From an uncultured Pseudomonadales bacterium (lineage in GTDB: Bacteria; Pseudomonadota; Gammaproteobacteria; Pseudomonadales; Pseudohongiellaceae): a stretch of 64,000 nucleotides of DNA. The notes beneath the pieces are model-generated. The model saw nothing but the letters and a program-made list of their open reading frames with translations. It had not been told where the DNA came from and searched no databases. Below, one piece after another: positions 44,791-54,853 of this stretch. Made by a program: the position numbers and the translations under genes. How positions within the stretch are numbered: position 1 is the stretch's first letter; every line of letters starts with the position of its first letter. Location of the stretch: assembly GCA_949372635.1 (NCBI GenBank), contig CASIAB010000007.1, positions 357,221 to 421,220 on the forward strand, given 5' to 3'.

Positions 44791-47700
44791 CTATGCGGCG
44801 TTGTCTAAAACCCGCTTGTAATCCGTTGGCATAACTTTGGCAAAATGGCGCAGGTTCTGTTCCCAATTGTCGAGGATGCTTTTCGCTACTGGCGAATCGG
44901 TATACAAGAAATGCTTCTTGATCATCGCTTTTAATTCCAGAATATCGTCGATGGAGGCGAGCGCTTCGAGTTCAAAGGTCCCTGTATTGCACTGCTCCGG
45001 AAAATCGCCTTCTGGATCCCAGACATAGGCGATACCACCGCTCATGCCGGCGCCAAAGTTTCTACCAGTCTTACCTAAGATGACGACGCGACCGCCAGTC
45101 ATGTATTCACAGCCGTGATCGCCGATTCCTTCGGCAACTGCTACGGCGCCGCTGTTTCTTACAGCGAATCTCTCAGCGACGATACCTCTGAAATAGGCCT
45201 CGCCAGCGGTTGCGCCATACAGGTTCACGTTGCCCGCAATAACACTTTCTTCAGCCTTGAAGCTGGAATTCTTCGGAGGGTAAACGATGATCTTGCCGCC
45301 GGAGAGGCCCTTACCGACGTAGTCGTTGGCGTCGCCTTCTACGGTTAGGGTAATACCTTTAGCTAGCCAAGCGCCTAAACTCTGCCCAGCGGAACCATTG
45401 AGCTTAATGTTGATAGTATCTTCGGGCAGCATGGCCTCTTTCCAACGCTTCGCTACCTCATTCGACAACATGGTACCAACAACCCGATTCGTGTTGATGA
45501 TTTTAGTCTCAATATCGACCTTGTCGCCCGTCTCCAGCGCCAATCTAGATAGACGAATTAATTCGTTATCCAGGGCCATGTCGAGGCCGTGGTCCTGTTC
45601 CATAGTCTTATAAAACTCAGTGTCCTCAAAGACGACCTTGGCTGGCTGGAGCATGTTGCTGAGGTCTAGGCCATCCGCTTTCCAGTGATCGATAGCATCG
45701 TCGGCCTTCAAGAGGTCTACCCTCCCGATCATTTCATTGACGGTCCGAACGCCTAGCTCCGCCATGATGCTGCGCATATCTTCAGCAACCATGAACAGGT
45801 AGTTAACCACGTGCTCGGGTTTTCCCTTAAATTTGGCGCGCAGTTCGGGATCCTGAGTAGCGATTCCGACTGGGCAGGTATTGAGGTGGCACTTGCGCAT
45901 CATGATGCACCCGAGAGTGATCAGCGGCGCGGTGGAGAATCCGTATTCTTCTGCGCCGAGTAATGCAGCAATGGCGATGTCACGTCCGGTTTTCAATTGA
46001 CCGTCGGTCTGCAGGGTGACACGAGAACGCAAATTATTCATAACAAGCGTCTGGTGGGTTTCTGCCACGCCCAATTCCCAAGGCAGGCCTGCATGCTTAA
46101 TGGAGGTAAGGGGAGATGCTCCAGTGCCACCATCGTGTCCGGCAATGACGAGGTGATCGGTCTTAGCCTTGGTTACACCGGCTGCGATCGTGCCAACACC
46201 AACTTCGGCAACTAGCTTCACGCTGATACGCGCTTTGCGATTCGCATTCTTCAGGTCATGAATCAGCTGAGCGATGTCTTCTATCGAATAAATATCGTGG
46301 TGAGGCGGTGGGCTAATAAGTCCCACGCCAGGGGTAGAGTGTCGGATACGCGCGATTTTCTCATCTACCTTTCCGCCAGGAAGTTCTCCGCCTTCTCCAG
46401 GCTTAGCACCTTGAGCGATCTTTATTTGTAACTCGTCGGCGTTAGTTAGATACCAAGCGGTAACACCGAATCTTCCGGAGGCGACCTGCTTGATAGCCGA
46501 GCGCTTCGAATCGCCATTGGAGAGCACATTAAAGCGTTGGGAATCTTCACCGCCCTCTCCCGTATTCGATTTACCGCCCATGCGGTTCATCGCAATCGCC
46601 AGTGTTTCGTGGCTCTCTGCCGAGATCGAACCGAAGCTCATCGCGCCCGTTGCAAATCGCTTTACGATCTCACTAGTCGGCTCAACTTCGTTAATCGAAA
46701 TCGCCTTGCTAGGGACGTGGTTGAATTTTAACAGGCCTCTGAGCGTGCAACGTCGCGTTGCGTCTTCGTTTGAAAATTTCGCAAAGGCCGCATAGGCTTC
46801 CGTGCTGTTGGTGCGTGCCGCAATTTGTAAGTTTGCAATAGTGCCTGGGTTCCACATGTGTGCTTCGCCACCGGAGCGCCAGTGAAAATCTCCCGGATTC
46901 GGAAGTACAGGAATACGGTCGCTGTCGCGCTTTGGAAAGCCCAATGCATGACGACGCTCTGTTTCTTGCTTAACTACGTCAAAGTTGACGCCTTGTACTC
47001 GCGAAGCTGTGCCGGTAAAACAACGTTGGATGACATCGTTTGCCAAGCCAACGGCCTCGAAAATTTGTGCGCCTTTATAAGAATGTAACGTTGAGATGCC
47101 CATCTTCGCCATGACTTTCAATATGCCCTTAGCCACGCCTTTCTTGTAACCAGCAACAAGAGCGTCCTCATCGGCGAACAACGCGCCAAGAAAGCCTTCC
47201 TGCTGAGCTTGCCACAGTGCTTCGAAGGCGAGGTAAGGGTTAATGGCATCCGCGCCATAACCAGCTAGCAGGCAGTGGTGATGTACTTCTCTTGCCTCGC
47301 CAGTTTCTATTATCAAACCGATTTGCGTTCGCTTGCGCGCCTTGATCAGGTATTGGTGCACCGCACCACAGGCGAGTAACGCGCTAAGAGGAGTCCGTAA
47401 GGCGGATGTAAGTCGGTCCGAAACTATGACGAATGCAAAGCCGTCATCGATAGCTGTTTCAGCCTCTGCGCAGATACGATCTAAGGTGTTCTCGAAGCCA
47501 TTTTCTTCGCCATTGTCGAAAGTACTATCAATCAACTTTGTCTTCATGCCGCGATAGTCAATGTCGCGAATATCAGTGAGCTGTTGATTGGACAGGATTG
47601 GGTGATCGAGGCTTAGGCGGTGTGCCTGTTCGGGAGTGGTTTGTAATAGATTGCCTTCCGGGCCGATAAAACAGCGAAGCGACATAACAATCTCTTCACG

Positions 47701-49344
47701 AATCGAGTCGATAGGGGGATTTGTAACCTGCGCAAACAGCTGCTTGAAATAATCGTAAATCATCCGGGGCTTGTCGGAGAGACAAGCAAGCGCCGAGTCA
47801 TTTCCCATGGAGCCCAGTGGATCCCGCGACTCAGTAACAAGAGGTATCAACATGAACTGCATCGTCTCGGTGGTGTAACCGAAAGCCTGCATGCGTTGCA
47901 GAATATTTTCGCCGTCTAAGGAGCGCGCGGCACTGCCACTAGCTAAGTGGCCAAGTGTAACTTTTTGCTCGGCAAGCCATTCACCATAGGGCCTCTTACT
48001 GACAATCGTGTTCTTTAATTCTTCGTCTGGGATTAGGCGTCCTTCTTCGAAATCTAGTAAAAACATCTTGCCAGGTTGCAGGCGGCCTTTTAGTTTTACA
48101 TTTTCGGGATCGACATGCACCACGCCAACTTCTGAGGCCATGATGACTTTGTCGTCATGGGTTACGTAGTAACGGCTTGGGCGCAGTCCGTTGCGGTCAA
48201 GCACTGCCCCCATGTAGTGACCATCCGAGAACACGATGGATGCCGGTCCGTCCCAAGGCTCCATCAACGCGGAATGGTATTCGTAGAAGTCTTTCTTAGC
48301 CTGAGCCATGTTTGTGTCGGATTGCCAGGCTTCGGGAATCATCATCATCACTGAGGCAGGTAACGATCGGCCCGACATAAGCATGAATTCCAAAACAGCA
48401 TCGAAGCTGCCTGAGTCCGAGCAGTCGTCATCAATAACTGGGAAAATAGTTTTGAGCTTGTCGCCAAACACATCTGTTTTGGCCTTGCCCTGACGAGCTA
48501 CCATCGCATTGACGTTGCCACGGAGGGTATTGATCTCACCGTTGTGGCTCATGAAACGATTCGGCTGCGCTCTATCCCATGACGGGAAAGTATTGGTACT
48601 AAAGCGTGAGTGCGCCATCGCCATATGGGTTTCGAAATCGGGATTAGTAAGGTCTCCATAAAAAGGGAATAACTGGCCAGGGGTTAGCATGCCCTTATAA
48701 ACGATGACCTTAGTGGACAGACTGCAAGCGTAAACTTGCTTCGCCTCTATCAAAGAAGTGTCCTGTCGCAGGCGGTGCGTAAATCGCTTGCGAATAACGT
48801 AGAGCTTTCTTTCGAATTGTTCTTGATCCAGGTCTGCACCGGCGGCTACAAAGAGCTGCTCGATTCTTGGCTGTGCCATTAGAGCGGCAGGCCCTACATC
48901 GGCACCCTTGGCGTCGATGGGTACTACTCTCCAGCCAACAAGGGACTGGCCTTCCTCGGCTATAATTTGATTAATCGCCTCGCGGCAGATGTGTCTTTCT
49001 TCGTCTATCTGCGGAAGGAATATGTTGCCCACCGCGAACTGACCTGCATCTGGCAGATCGGTATCGAATTCGATTTTTGCCACTTTTTGGAAGAAGCTGT
49101 TAGGTAGTGCCATCAAGATGCCCGCGCCATCGCCGCTATTCGCTTCGAAGCCACAACCCCCGCGGTGATCCATGCGGGAGTTGAGGTGGTAGGCATCTAA
49201 CATTATCTGGTGGCTAGGTTGACCCTTTATGTTTGCAACGAATCCTACGCCGCAGGAATCTTTTTCCTGAGATGGGTCATAGAGTCCTGTTTTTTCAGGA
49301 TACCCAAACTTCAGGGGGATGCGGTTTTCGTTGCTCATAGTCAT
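44791..49344 (-). CDS. gltB: Glutamate synthase (NADPH) large subunit
   Basis: This 1517-aa enzyme makes glutamate from glutamine and 2-oxoglutarate. The N-terminal nucleophile Cys is in KDSCGVGFVANIKGQ, after a propeptide of about 30 residues. The glutaminase domain continues with RFSTNTFPSWDRAQPNRFMSHNGEINTLRGN. The synthase domain has the FMN site (GEGGELPGGKVDEKIARIRH and ISPPPHHDIYSIEDIAQLI) and the 3Fe-4S Cys in CIMMRKCHLNTCPVGIATQ. The C-terminal beta-helix GXGXG domain ends the chain. The size is normal. The 600-base upstream gap should hold the gltBD promoter. Confidence 0.97.
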   Translation of the reverse strand: MTMSNENRIPLKFGYPEKTGLYDPSQEKDSCGVGFVANIKGQPSHQIMLDAYHLNSRMDHRGGCGFEANSGDGAGILMALPNSFFQKVAKIEFDTDLPDAGQFAVGNIFLPQIDEERHICREAINQIIAEEGQSLVGWRVVPIDAKGADVGPAALMAQPRIEQLFVAAGADLDQEQFERKLYVIRKRFTHRLRQDTSLIEAKQVYACSLSTKVIVYKGMLTPGQLFPFYGDLTNPDFETHMAMAHSRFSTNTFPSWDRAQPNRFMSHNGEINTLRGNVNAMVARQGKAKTDVFGDKLKTIFPVIDDDCSDSGSFDAVLEFMLMSGRSLPASVMMMIPEAWQSDTNMAQAKKDFYEYHSALMEPWDGPASIVFSDGHYMGAVLDRNGLRPSRYYVTHDDKVIMASEVGVVHVDPENVKLKGRLQPGKMFLLDFEEGRLIPDEELKNTIVSKRPYGEWLAEQKVTLGHLASGSAARSLDGENILQRMQAFGYTTETMQFMLIPLVTESRDPLGSMGNDSALACLSDKPRMIYDYFKQLFAQVTNPPIDSIREEIVMSLRCFIGPEGNLLQTTPEQAHRLSLDHPILSNQQLTDIRDIDYRGMKTKLIDSTFDNGEENGFENTLDRICAEAETAIDDGFAFVIVSDRLTSALRTPLSALLACGAVHQYLIKARKRTQIGLIIETGEAREVHHHCLLAGYGADAINPYLAFEALWQAQQEGFLGALFADEDALVAGYKKGVAKGILKVMAKMGISTLHSYKGAQIFEAVGLANDVIQRCFTGTASRVQGVNFDVVKQETERRHALGFPKRDSDRIPVLPNPGDFHWRSGGEAHMWNPGTIANLQIAARTNSTEAYAAFAKFSNEDATRRCTLRGLLKFNHVPSKAISINEVEPTSEIVKRFATGAMSFGSISAESHETLAIAMNRMGGKSNTGEGGEDSQRFNVLSNGDSKRSAIKQVASGRFGVTAWYLTNADELQIKIAQGAKPGEGGELPGGKVDEKIARIRHSTPGVGLISPPPHHDIYSIEDIAQLIHDLKNANRKARISVKLVAEVGVGTIAAGVTKAKTDHLVIAGHDGGTGASPLTSIKHAGLPWELGVAETHQTLVMNNLRSRVTLQTDGQLKTGRDIAIAALLGAEEYGFSTAPLITLGCIMMRKCHLNTCPVGIATQDPELRAKFKGKPEHVVNYLFMVAEDMRSIMAELGVRTVNEMIGRVDLLKADDAIDHWKADGLDLSNMLQPAKVVFEDTEFYKTMEQDHGLDMALDNELIRLSRLALETGDKVDIETKIINTNRVVGTMLSNEVAKRWKEAMLPEDTINIKLNGSAGQSLGAWLAKGITLTVEGDANDYVGKGLSGGKIIVYPPKNSSFKAEESVIAGNVNLYGATAGEAYFRGIVAERFAVRNSGAVAVAEGIGDHGCEYMTGGRVVILGKTGRNFGAGMSGGIAYVWDPEGDFPEQCNTGTFELEALASIDDILELKAMIKKHFLYTDSPVAKSILDNWEQNLRHFAKVMPTDYKRVLDNAA

Positions 49345-49950
49345 TAGGTCTCGTGCAGTAGCTGCTAATCAGTTCTTTTCCTATTCCCGCACCTTCCTAC
49401 CTCAGCGAGACGGGGTCTCCTGAGTCATAAGGCGGTACTACGCTGCTGAAATTGATCAGAGGTCCCCTCGATAGGGCCTGATTATTCAATCTGCTCCCCT
49501 TTAAACAAGTTGCACAACGATACTTGAGCTCTACGGAAGAGGCCAAATACAATACCACTGCAAAAGAATATGTCAAGATAGACGGGCTTCGCGATTGGCA
49601 ATATTGAAAACATATTGTCATAATATAATTCAATTATCTCGAGTAAAGCCAGCGCAAATCATGAGCGAGCGATAGGGGGCGAAGGTGGACTTTCTTTCGA
49701 GTTTTAAGATGAGTTAGAGATATGTTCGTGAATGCAGGAGAATTCCGCGGTAGGTATTTGTGAGATTAGCGTAAACGACCAAAATACATGCCGTTCACGG
49801 TTTTCAGTTGCTTGATAAAAAGCAAAAGGTGATCTATTCTAACGCCGCTAACTACCTAATATGAAAAACAATTTATGCGAATAGTTCTCATTTAGATTGA
49901 ACAATTCAAAATCAGAATTCCTGTCCACATTACGGAGGCGAATGTAAATC
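49345..49950. other. Intergenic, about 600 bases, divergent promoter region
   Basis: Between gltB (minus) and the molybdenum hydroxylase operon (plus). It should contain both promoters. I saw no supported ORF, riboswitch or repeat. The minus ORF 49397-49633 has no ribosome site or family match and is rejected. Confidence 0.5.
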
Positions 49951-50535
49951 GTGAATCCAAAACTAACCCGTAGACGCTTTATCAAAGGGGTAATAGCCTC
50001 TGGTGCAGCTGCCACTTCAACCACAATCTGGTACTCGGCCAATGGTCAATCAAGACCTGCTGGTGCAGTGGAACGTATGATCAGAATAAACATAAACGGC
50101 CAGATGCGTAATGTAGACGTGGCTCCGCAGGAGACACTGGCATCTACCCTGCGCTACAAGCTGGGCCTTACGGGCACAAAGCTAGGATGTAATCGCGGCG
50201 AATGTGGCGCGTGTACCGTCCTTGTAGATGACGTCCCAAGCTATGCTTGTTCAGTATTGACTCACTCAGTAAAGAATATGCGAGTCGAATCAGTAGAGGG
50301 CCTAGAAGCGGCAAACGGCGATCTTCACCCCGTACAGCAGGCCTTTGTGGATGAACTCTCCCCGCAGTGCGGTTACTGCACACCAGGCCAGGTAATGTCC
50401 GCAGTTGGTTTACTGCGATCTAACCCTAATCCAACAAGAGAAGAAGCACGACAAGCTATGTCAGGCAATATCTGCCGTTGTGGTTCTTATGATTCTTACC
50501 TTAACGGCGTCATGCGCGCAGCACAAATAGGATAA
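49951..50535 (+). CDS. Tat-exported [2Fe-2S] subunit of a molybdenum hydroxylase
   Basis: This 194-aa protein starts at GTG 49951, after a GGAGG. It has a twin-arginine signal (LTRRRFIKGVIASGAAATS). A plant-type [2Fe-2S] domain (LGCNRGECGACTVLVDD and SYACSVL) is followed by a second, helical [2Fe-2S] domain (QCGYCTPGQVMSAVGLL and GNICRCGSYDSYLNG). This is the small subunit of xanthine-dehydrogenase-family enzymes; its Tat signal probably carries the folded complex across the membrane, as PaoA does. It is the first gene of a five-gene plus-strand operon, 5 bases before the large subunit. Confidence 0.93.
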   Translation: MNPKLTRRRFIKGVIASGAAATSTTIWYSANGQSRPAGAVERMIRININGQMRNVDVAPQETLASTLRYKLGLTGTKLGCNRGECGACTVLVDDVPSYACSVLTHSVKNMRVESVEGLEAANGDLHPVQQAFVDELSPQCGYCTPGQVMSAVGLLRSNPNPTREEARQAMSGNICRCGSYDSYLNGVMRAAQIG

Positions 50536-50540
50536 TCAAC

Positions 50541-52964
50541 ATGGCTTATATGCATATTGGTAAAGACTTCGTTCCACCAGATGTGCCTGGCAAGGTTACA
50601 GGCCGCATCAAGTATTCTGAAGACTATGCTCGCGATGGCATGGTGTACGCCCGTTTACTGACTAGCCCCGTTCCTCACGGTCGAGTTGTCGACATTGACG
50701 CTTCTGAAGCTCTTGCGATGGAAGGCGTGTTTGGTATTTTGACAGCCGACGACGTGTATCCAGATGGCGAACCACAGAGCCCGGGTCTTAAACTTTTAAC
50801 GAATGAGCCTACTCTCATGGGTGAGCCTATTCTTGCAGTGGCAGCTATCGATGAGAAAACTGCCGAGGACGCAATCGCTGCAATTTCACTGACAATCGAA
50901 AGATTACCTTTTGTCCTAGATCCACTGGACAGCCTTCAGGAAGGTGGAGCCAATGCTTACAATGGCGGCAATACTTTCATCTTCAGAGAAGGTTTTGCAG
51001 AGGAAAAATGGACTGCAGATCAAGTTGCTAGCTTTAGAAGTGGTAACGAGCCAACGGCTGAGGCACTGCAAAGCTGGGAATACGGCGATCTTGCAGCAGG
51101 CTTTGCCGCAGCCGATTTCGTACATGAGACCACTTTTTCAACTGCCGGCTATCCACATATGTCCATGGAACCAAGAAGCGCCATGGCCTACTGGGAAAAT
51201 GGAAAATGTTTCCTACACGGTACTTCCCAGAGCCTGAGCGCAATCGCTGAGCCTATGGCGGCAATCGTGGGTGTGCCTTTAGAAGATTTCGTCTTCATCA
51301 ATGAGGCAACTGGTGGTGGTTTTGGTCAGCGAGCTCGTGCGGGAAGTATCCCAAGCATGGCGATTCCAGCCAAACTTTCACAGAAAATTAATCGGCCAGT
51401 GATGATGCGTGTAACGCGTGAAGAAGAATTCACCATCGGCGGAGCTAGGCAGGGTCTGCAAGGCTGGATCAAAGTTGGGTTCAAGTCCGACGGCTCTATG
51501 TCCGCAATGGACATGTACTGCATATCCGACAATGGTGGCAAGGGCGGCGGCGGTGACGCCAACTCTGCTGCCGCGGGAGTAAGTGCACTCTATCAGACAG
51601 AAGCGATGCGCTTTCGCAACACTTCTATAGGGACTAATACGGGTCATCGCGGTGCACAGCGCGGGCCAGGCGAAAATCAGATCATGGCCGTAATGGCGCC
51701 TATTATGGATAAGGCAGCCGAAGAACTTGGGCTGGATCGCCTAGAAATTCGCAAGCTTAACGCTGCACAGAACGGCGATGTAAGTGGACCAAGGAGCCAG
51801 CCTTTTACTAGCGCCTATATGCCGGAAGCGCTTGCGCAAGGTGCGGCGCAGTTTGATTGGGAAGGCAAGAAAGGACGTGCCAGACAGGTAAATGGCAGCA
51901 AGGTAACAGGTTTTGGCATTGGCCAGGGCTATCACAATGCGGGCAGAAGCGGTATGGACGGAATAGTTCGTCTGATGGCAAATGGACGGCTGCAGGTACA
52001 CAACGGTGTAGGCAATCTGGGCACTTATTCTTATGCGTCGACTTCTCGCGCGGCTGCGGAAGTGTTGAAGATGGATTGGGAAAACTGCGATGTTGTCACC
52101 GGACGCACCGATAGACATCTTCCGATTACATCACCACAAGATGGCAGCAACTCTATCTTCACTAACACTCGAACCTGCTTTGGTGCAGCGCAAGACCTGC
52201 TAGCAAAGATGAAAGAAATCGCTGCGATGGACCTAGGCGGTGAGATTGCTGATTACGAAATTGATGGTTCTAGAATCTATCAGATCGCGGATAGCTCAGC
52301 AGGCATGACCTATGCAGAGGTTGCTCAGCGTGGCATAGAGCTTGGTGGTAAGTTCTCTGGTGAATCTGACTTACCTGAAGAATTGAATACGCTCACTACA
52401 CTGTCGGTTTCCCGACTAGCCGGCTCTGCCTTGATGGGTATCTATCACGATCCTCGTCACAGTAATAATCCTCCAGGATTTACAGTTACATTTACTGAAA
52501 TCGAACTGGACAAAGAGACTGGCAAGTTTGAGATTCTAGACATGGTGACTATTGCGGAATGTGGAACAGTTGTTCATCCGCAAGGGTTAGCGAATCAGTT
52601 GGTAGGTGGTGCGGTTTGGGGTATTGGTTTGTCAGCGCTCGAGAGACACTTATATGACCCGCAGAATGGCCTACCAGCTAGTGCCGGCTTTTGGCAGAGC
52701 AAGATACCTACTTATCTTGATACGCCAGCAAAAATTGGAACCGGTTGGGTAGATCTGCCTGACCCAGAAAACCCTGTAGGCGCCAGAGGTATTGGTGAGC
52801 CGTCAATGGGAGCGGTATCTGCCGCATTAAACGCTGCAATCTCAGACGCACTAGGTGGACATATGTTCGACGCCGCTCCTGTGACTACAGACATGATTGT
52901 TAACCATATAGCAGGGATTTCGGAAGACGCGACCCCACTTGCTCAAAATAATTTCAGAGGTTGA
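50541..52964 (+). CDS. Molybdopterin-binding catalytic subunit, xanthine dehydrogenase family
   Basis: This 807-aa protein has the aldehyde oxidase N-domain (DVPGKVTGRIKYSEDYARDGM) and the Mo-cofactor binding domain: EATGGGFGQRARAG, HRGAQRGPGENQIMAVMAP, and SPQDGSNSIFTNTRTCFGA. The catalytic Glu lies in GARGIGEPSMGAVSAALNAA near the end. It hydroxylates an aldehyde or N-heterocycle with water. It has no signal of its own, consistent with hitch-hiking on the Tat-borne [2Fe-2S] subunit. The specific substrate is unknown. Confidence 0.92.
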   Translation: MAYMHIGKDFVPPDVPGKVTGRIKYSEDYARDGMVYARLLTSPVPHGRVVDIDASEALAMEGVFGILTADDVYPDGEPQSPGLKLLTNEPTLMGEPILAVAAIDEKTAEDAIAAISLTIERLPFVLDPLDSLQEGGANAYNGGNTFIFREGFAEEKWTADQVASFRSGNEPTAEALQSWEYGDLAAGFAAADFVHETTFSTAGYPHMSMEPRSAMAYWENGKCFLHGTSQSLSAIAEPMAAIVGVPLEDFVFINEATGGGFGQRARAGSIPSMAIPAKLSQKINRPVMMRVTREEEFTIGGARQGLQGWIKVGFKSDGSMSAMDMYCISDNGGKGGGGDANSAAAGVSALYQTEAMRFRNTSIGTNTGHRGAQRGPGENQIMAVMAPIMDKAAEELGLDRLEIRKLNAAQNGDVSGPRSQPFTSAYMPEALAQGAAQFDWEGKKGRARQVNGSKVTGFGIGQGYHNAGRSGMDGIVRLMANGRLQVHNGVGNLGTYSYASTSRAAAEVLKMDWENCDVVTGRTDRHLPITSPQDGSNSIFTNTRTCFGAAQDLLAKMKEIAAMDLGGEIADYEIDGSRIYQIADSSAGMTYAEVAQRGIELGGKFSGESDLPEELNTLTTLSVSRLAGSALMGIYHDPRHSNNPPGFTVTFTEIELDKETGKFEILDMVTIAECGTVVHPQGLANQLVGGAVWGIGLSALERHLYDPQNGLPASAGFWQSKIPTYLDTPAKIGTGWVDLPDPENPVGARGIGEPSMGAVSAALNAAISDALGGHMFDAAPVTTDMIVNHIAGISEDATPLAQNNFRG

Positions 52965-52965
52965 T

Positions 52966-53961
52966 ATGCCAGCCACATCACATGACGTAATGCCCGATAT
53001 CGAACTTTATCAGCCTACTGATGAAGCAAATGCCCTGGATTTAGCAAGTACTCTAGGTAGAGACGGCTGGATAGTTGGTGGCGGTCAGGACACTTATGGC
53101 TGGTTGAAAGACCGCAACAAGTCTCCTGCAGCCATGATCGAGATAGCTCAGATCGATGCCTGGAAAGGAGTTAAGGAAACTGCAGACGGTATTGAAATCG
53201 GCGCAGTAACAACGCTCACAGACATCGCCAATCATCCACTGGTAAAATCCAAGTTTGGTCTTCTCGCAACAGCGGCCAGCAAGGTCGCTAGCCCACAGAT
53301 TCGCAATGTAGGAACCTTGGGCGGCAATCTGAACCAAGACGCACGTTGCTGGTATTACCGCCGTGGACTCGATTGTTATCGCGCCGGTGGCAATATTTGT
53401 TATGCAGATTCTCCAGAAGGCTTGAATCGTGAACACGCTATCTTCGGAGCGAGCCGCTGTGTTGCGGTAAGTCCTTCGGATACTGCCCCTGCTTTAGTCG
53501 CTCTTGATGCAACTATGGTCGTAGCTAGTGCTAGTGGAGAGAGATTGATTCCTGCTCAAGATTTCTTTGTAGGTCCTGATCGCGACATCGTCAATATGAC
53601 AGTGCTGAATGAAGGAGAGATTCTGACAGCGGTTCGCTTACCCAATGAGTGGGCAAATGCAGAGTTCTACTTCGAGAAAGTCGCCGATAGGAATGTATGG
53701 GACTTTGCCCTAGTAAATGTTGCTGCGGCGATTAAAGTTTCAGGCGGATCGATTACAGATGCTCGCATAGTTTGCGGTGCAGTTGAATGTACACCTCGTC
53801 GCCTGGAGGCCGTAGAGAATGCTATTCGCGGACAACAACGTTCAGATGAATTAGCCGATCAAGTTGCGGCTATGTCCACTGAGGGCGCAAGGCCTTTGAA
53901 CTACAATCATTTCAAAGTGCCATTAATGGAAAATCTAGTTAAGCGAGCGATCCGAGGTTAA
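52966..53961 (+). CDS. FAD-binding subunit of the molybdenum hydroxylase, with extra Fe-S cluster loop
   Basis: I place the start at ATG 52966, one base after the previous stop (331 aa); the longer ORF begins inside that gene. The FAD domain has WIVGGGQDTYGWLKDR and SPQIRNVGTLGGNLNQDARC. Four Cys within the next 45 residues (DARCWYYRRGLDCYRAGG, NICYA, SRCVAV) match the [4Fe-4S] loop of PaoB/HcrB-type subunits. It passes electrons from the [2Fe-2S] subunit to an acceptor, probably the cytochrome b encoded next. Confidence 0.9.
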   Translation: MPATSHDVMPDIELYQPTDEANALDLASTLGRDGWIVGGGQDTYGWLKDRNKSPAAMIEIAQIDAWKGVKETADGIEIGAVTTLTDIANHPLVKSKFGLLATAASKVASPQIRNVGTLGGNLNQDARCWYYRRGLDCYRAGGNICYADSPEGLNREHAIFGASRCVAVSPSDTAPALVALDATMVVASASGERLIPAQDFFVGPDRDIVNMTVLNEGEILTAVRLPNEWANAEFYFEKVADRNVWDFALVNVAAAIKVSGGSITDARIVCGAVECTPRRLEAVENAIRGQQRSDELADQVAAMSTEGARPLNYNHFKVPLMENLVKRAIRG

Positions 53962-54030
53962 ACCTCAGGTTTTCTCTAGTCGACTAATTACAAACTAAAT
54001 AATAATCATAAGAAATAAGAGGTAAGCACT

Positions 54031-54798
54031 GTGGGAGAAATTGTCCGCTATAAGCGCGATGTTTGGGGCGAGGAAGTTATTCTCGGTGTTTCATGGGATT
54101 TACTCTGGGTTGTTGCGGTCGCTGTTTTAGTCCTGCTAGCAACCCACGCGATCATCATGGCTGCTTTAGCCAATAAGAAGATGGACAAGCCTTCGTCGGA
54201 AGGGCGAAGAGTGCTTCGTCACGAGACTATTGACCGGCTATTTCATTGGGTAATGGCAGCGAGCATTCTGGTTTTGATTGCTACAGGTGTAGCTCCAATT
54301 CTGGGTCTCCGTATCGCTTGGTTGAATATTCATTGGATCGCCGGACTCTTGCTTACTTTCGTGGTGGTATTTCATATTGTTCGTTCCCTTTTCTGGCAAG
54401 ACTTTAAGTCTATGATCCTAGGTCCGAAAGATTTCGGCGAACCATTTGATTCAGCGCAGAAGCCGGGTAAATATACCTTCGAGCAGAAGGGTATGCATTG
54501 GGCAGTAACAGTAGTAGTGCTGGCGGTTATTGCCACTGGTATTTTATTGTTCTTGCAGATCGACACTCCATTTTGGGATCGAACCAATAGCTTGGCAGAA
54601 GACACGCTCGGTCTGATGTTCTTATTGCACGGTCTTTCTACTCTTGCGCTAGTAGCTCTTGCTTCAACGCATATATATTTCGCTTTGAGACCAGAAAAAT
54701 TATTCTATACACGTTCTATGGTATCTGGTTGGATGTCGGAAGATGAGATGACGGCAAACCATGACACGAGTTTATGGTCTCCAAGGGAAGCCGACTAA
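54031..54798 (+). CDS. Cytochrome b561 / formate-dehydrogenase-gamma-like membrane subunit
   Basis: This 255-aa protein starts at GTG 54031 with an AGAGG ribosome site. It has one N-terminal helix (LLWVVAVAVLVLLATHAIIM), then a four-helix cytochrome b core with His in DRLFHWVMAASILVLIATGV, LNIHWIAGLLLTFVVVFHIVR, QKGMHWAVTVVVLAVIATGI, and FLLHGLSTLALVALASTHIYF. It resembles the gamma subunit of formate dehydrogenase and transfers electrons to or from quinone. It follows the three Mo-hydroxylase subunits and probably links that enzyme to the respiratory chain. Confidence 0.9.
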   Translation: MGEIVRYKRDVWGEEVILGVSWDLLWVVAVAVLVLLATHAIIMAALANKKMDKPSSEGRRVLRHETIDRLFHWVMAASILVLIATGVAPILGLRIAWLNIHWIAGLLLTFVVVFHIVRSLFWQDFKSMILGPKDFGEPFDSAQKPGKYTFEQKGMHWAVTVVVLAVIATGILLFLQIDTPFWDRTNSLAEDTLGLMFLLHGLSTLALVALASTHIYFALRPEKLFYTRSMVSGWMSEDEMTANHDTSLWSPREAD

Positions 54799-54853
54799 AT
54801 CCTTTCGTATCGCTGTTTGATATGGAACTGAAACGATTAACGAGTAATTTGCT

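Noticed and set aside
49397-49633. 78-aa minus ORF upstream of gltB
   Set aside because: No ribosome site and no recognisable features; probably part of the divergent promoter region.
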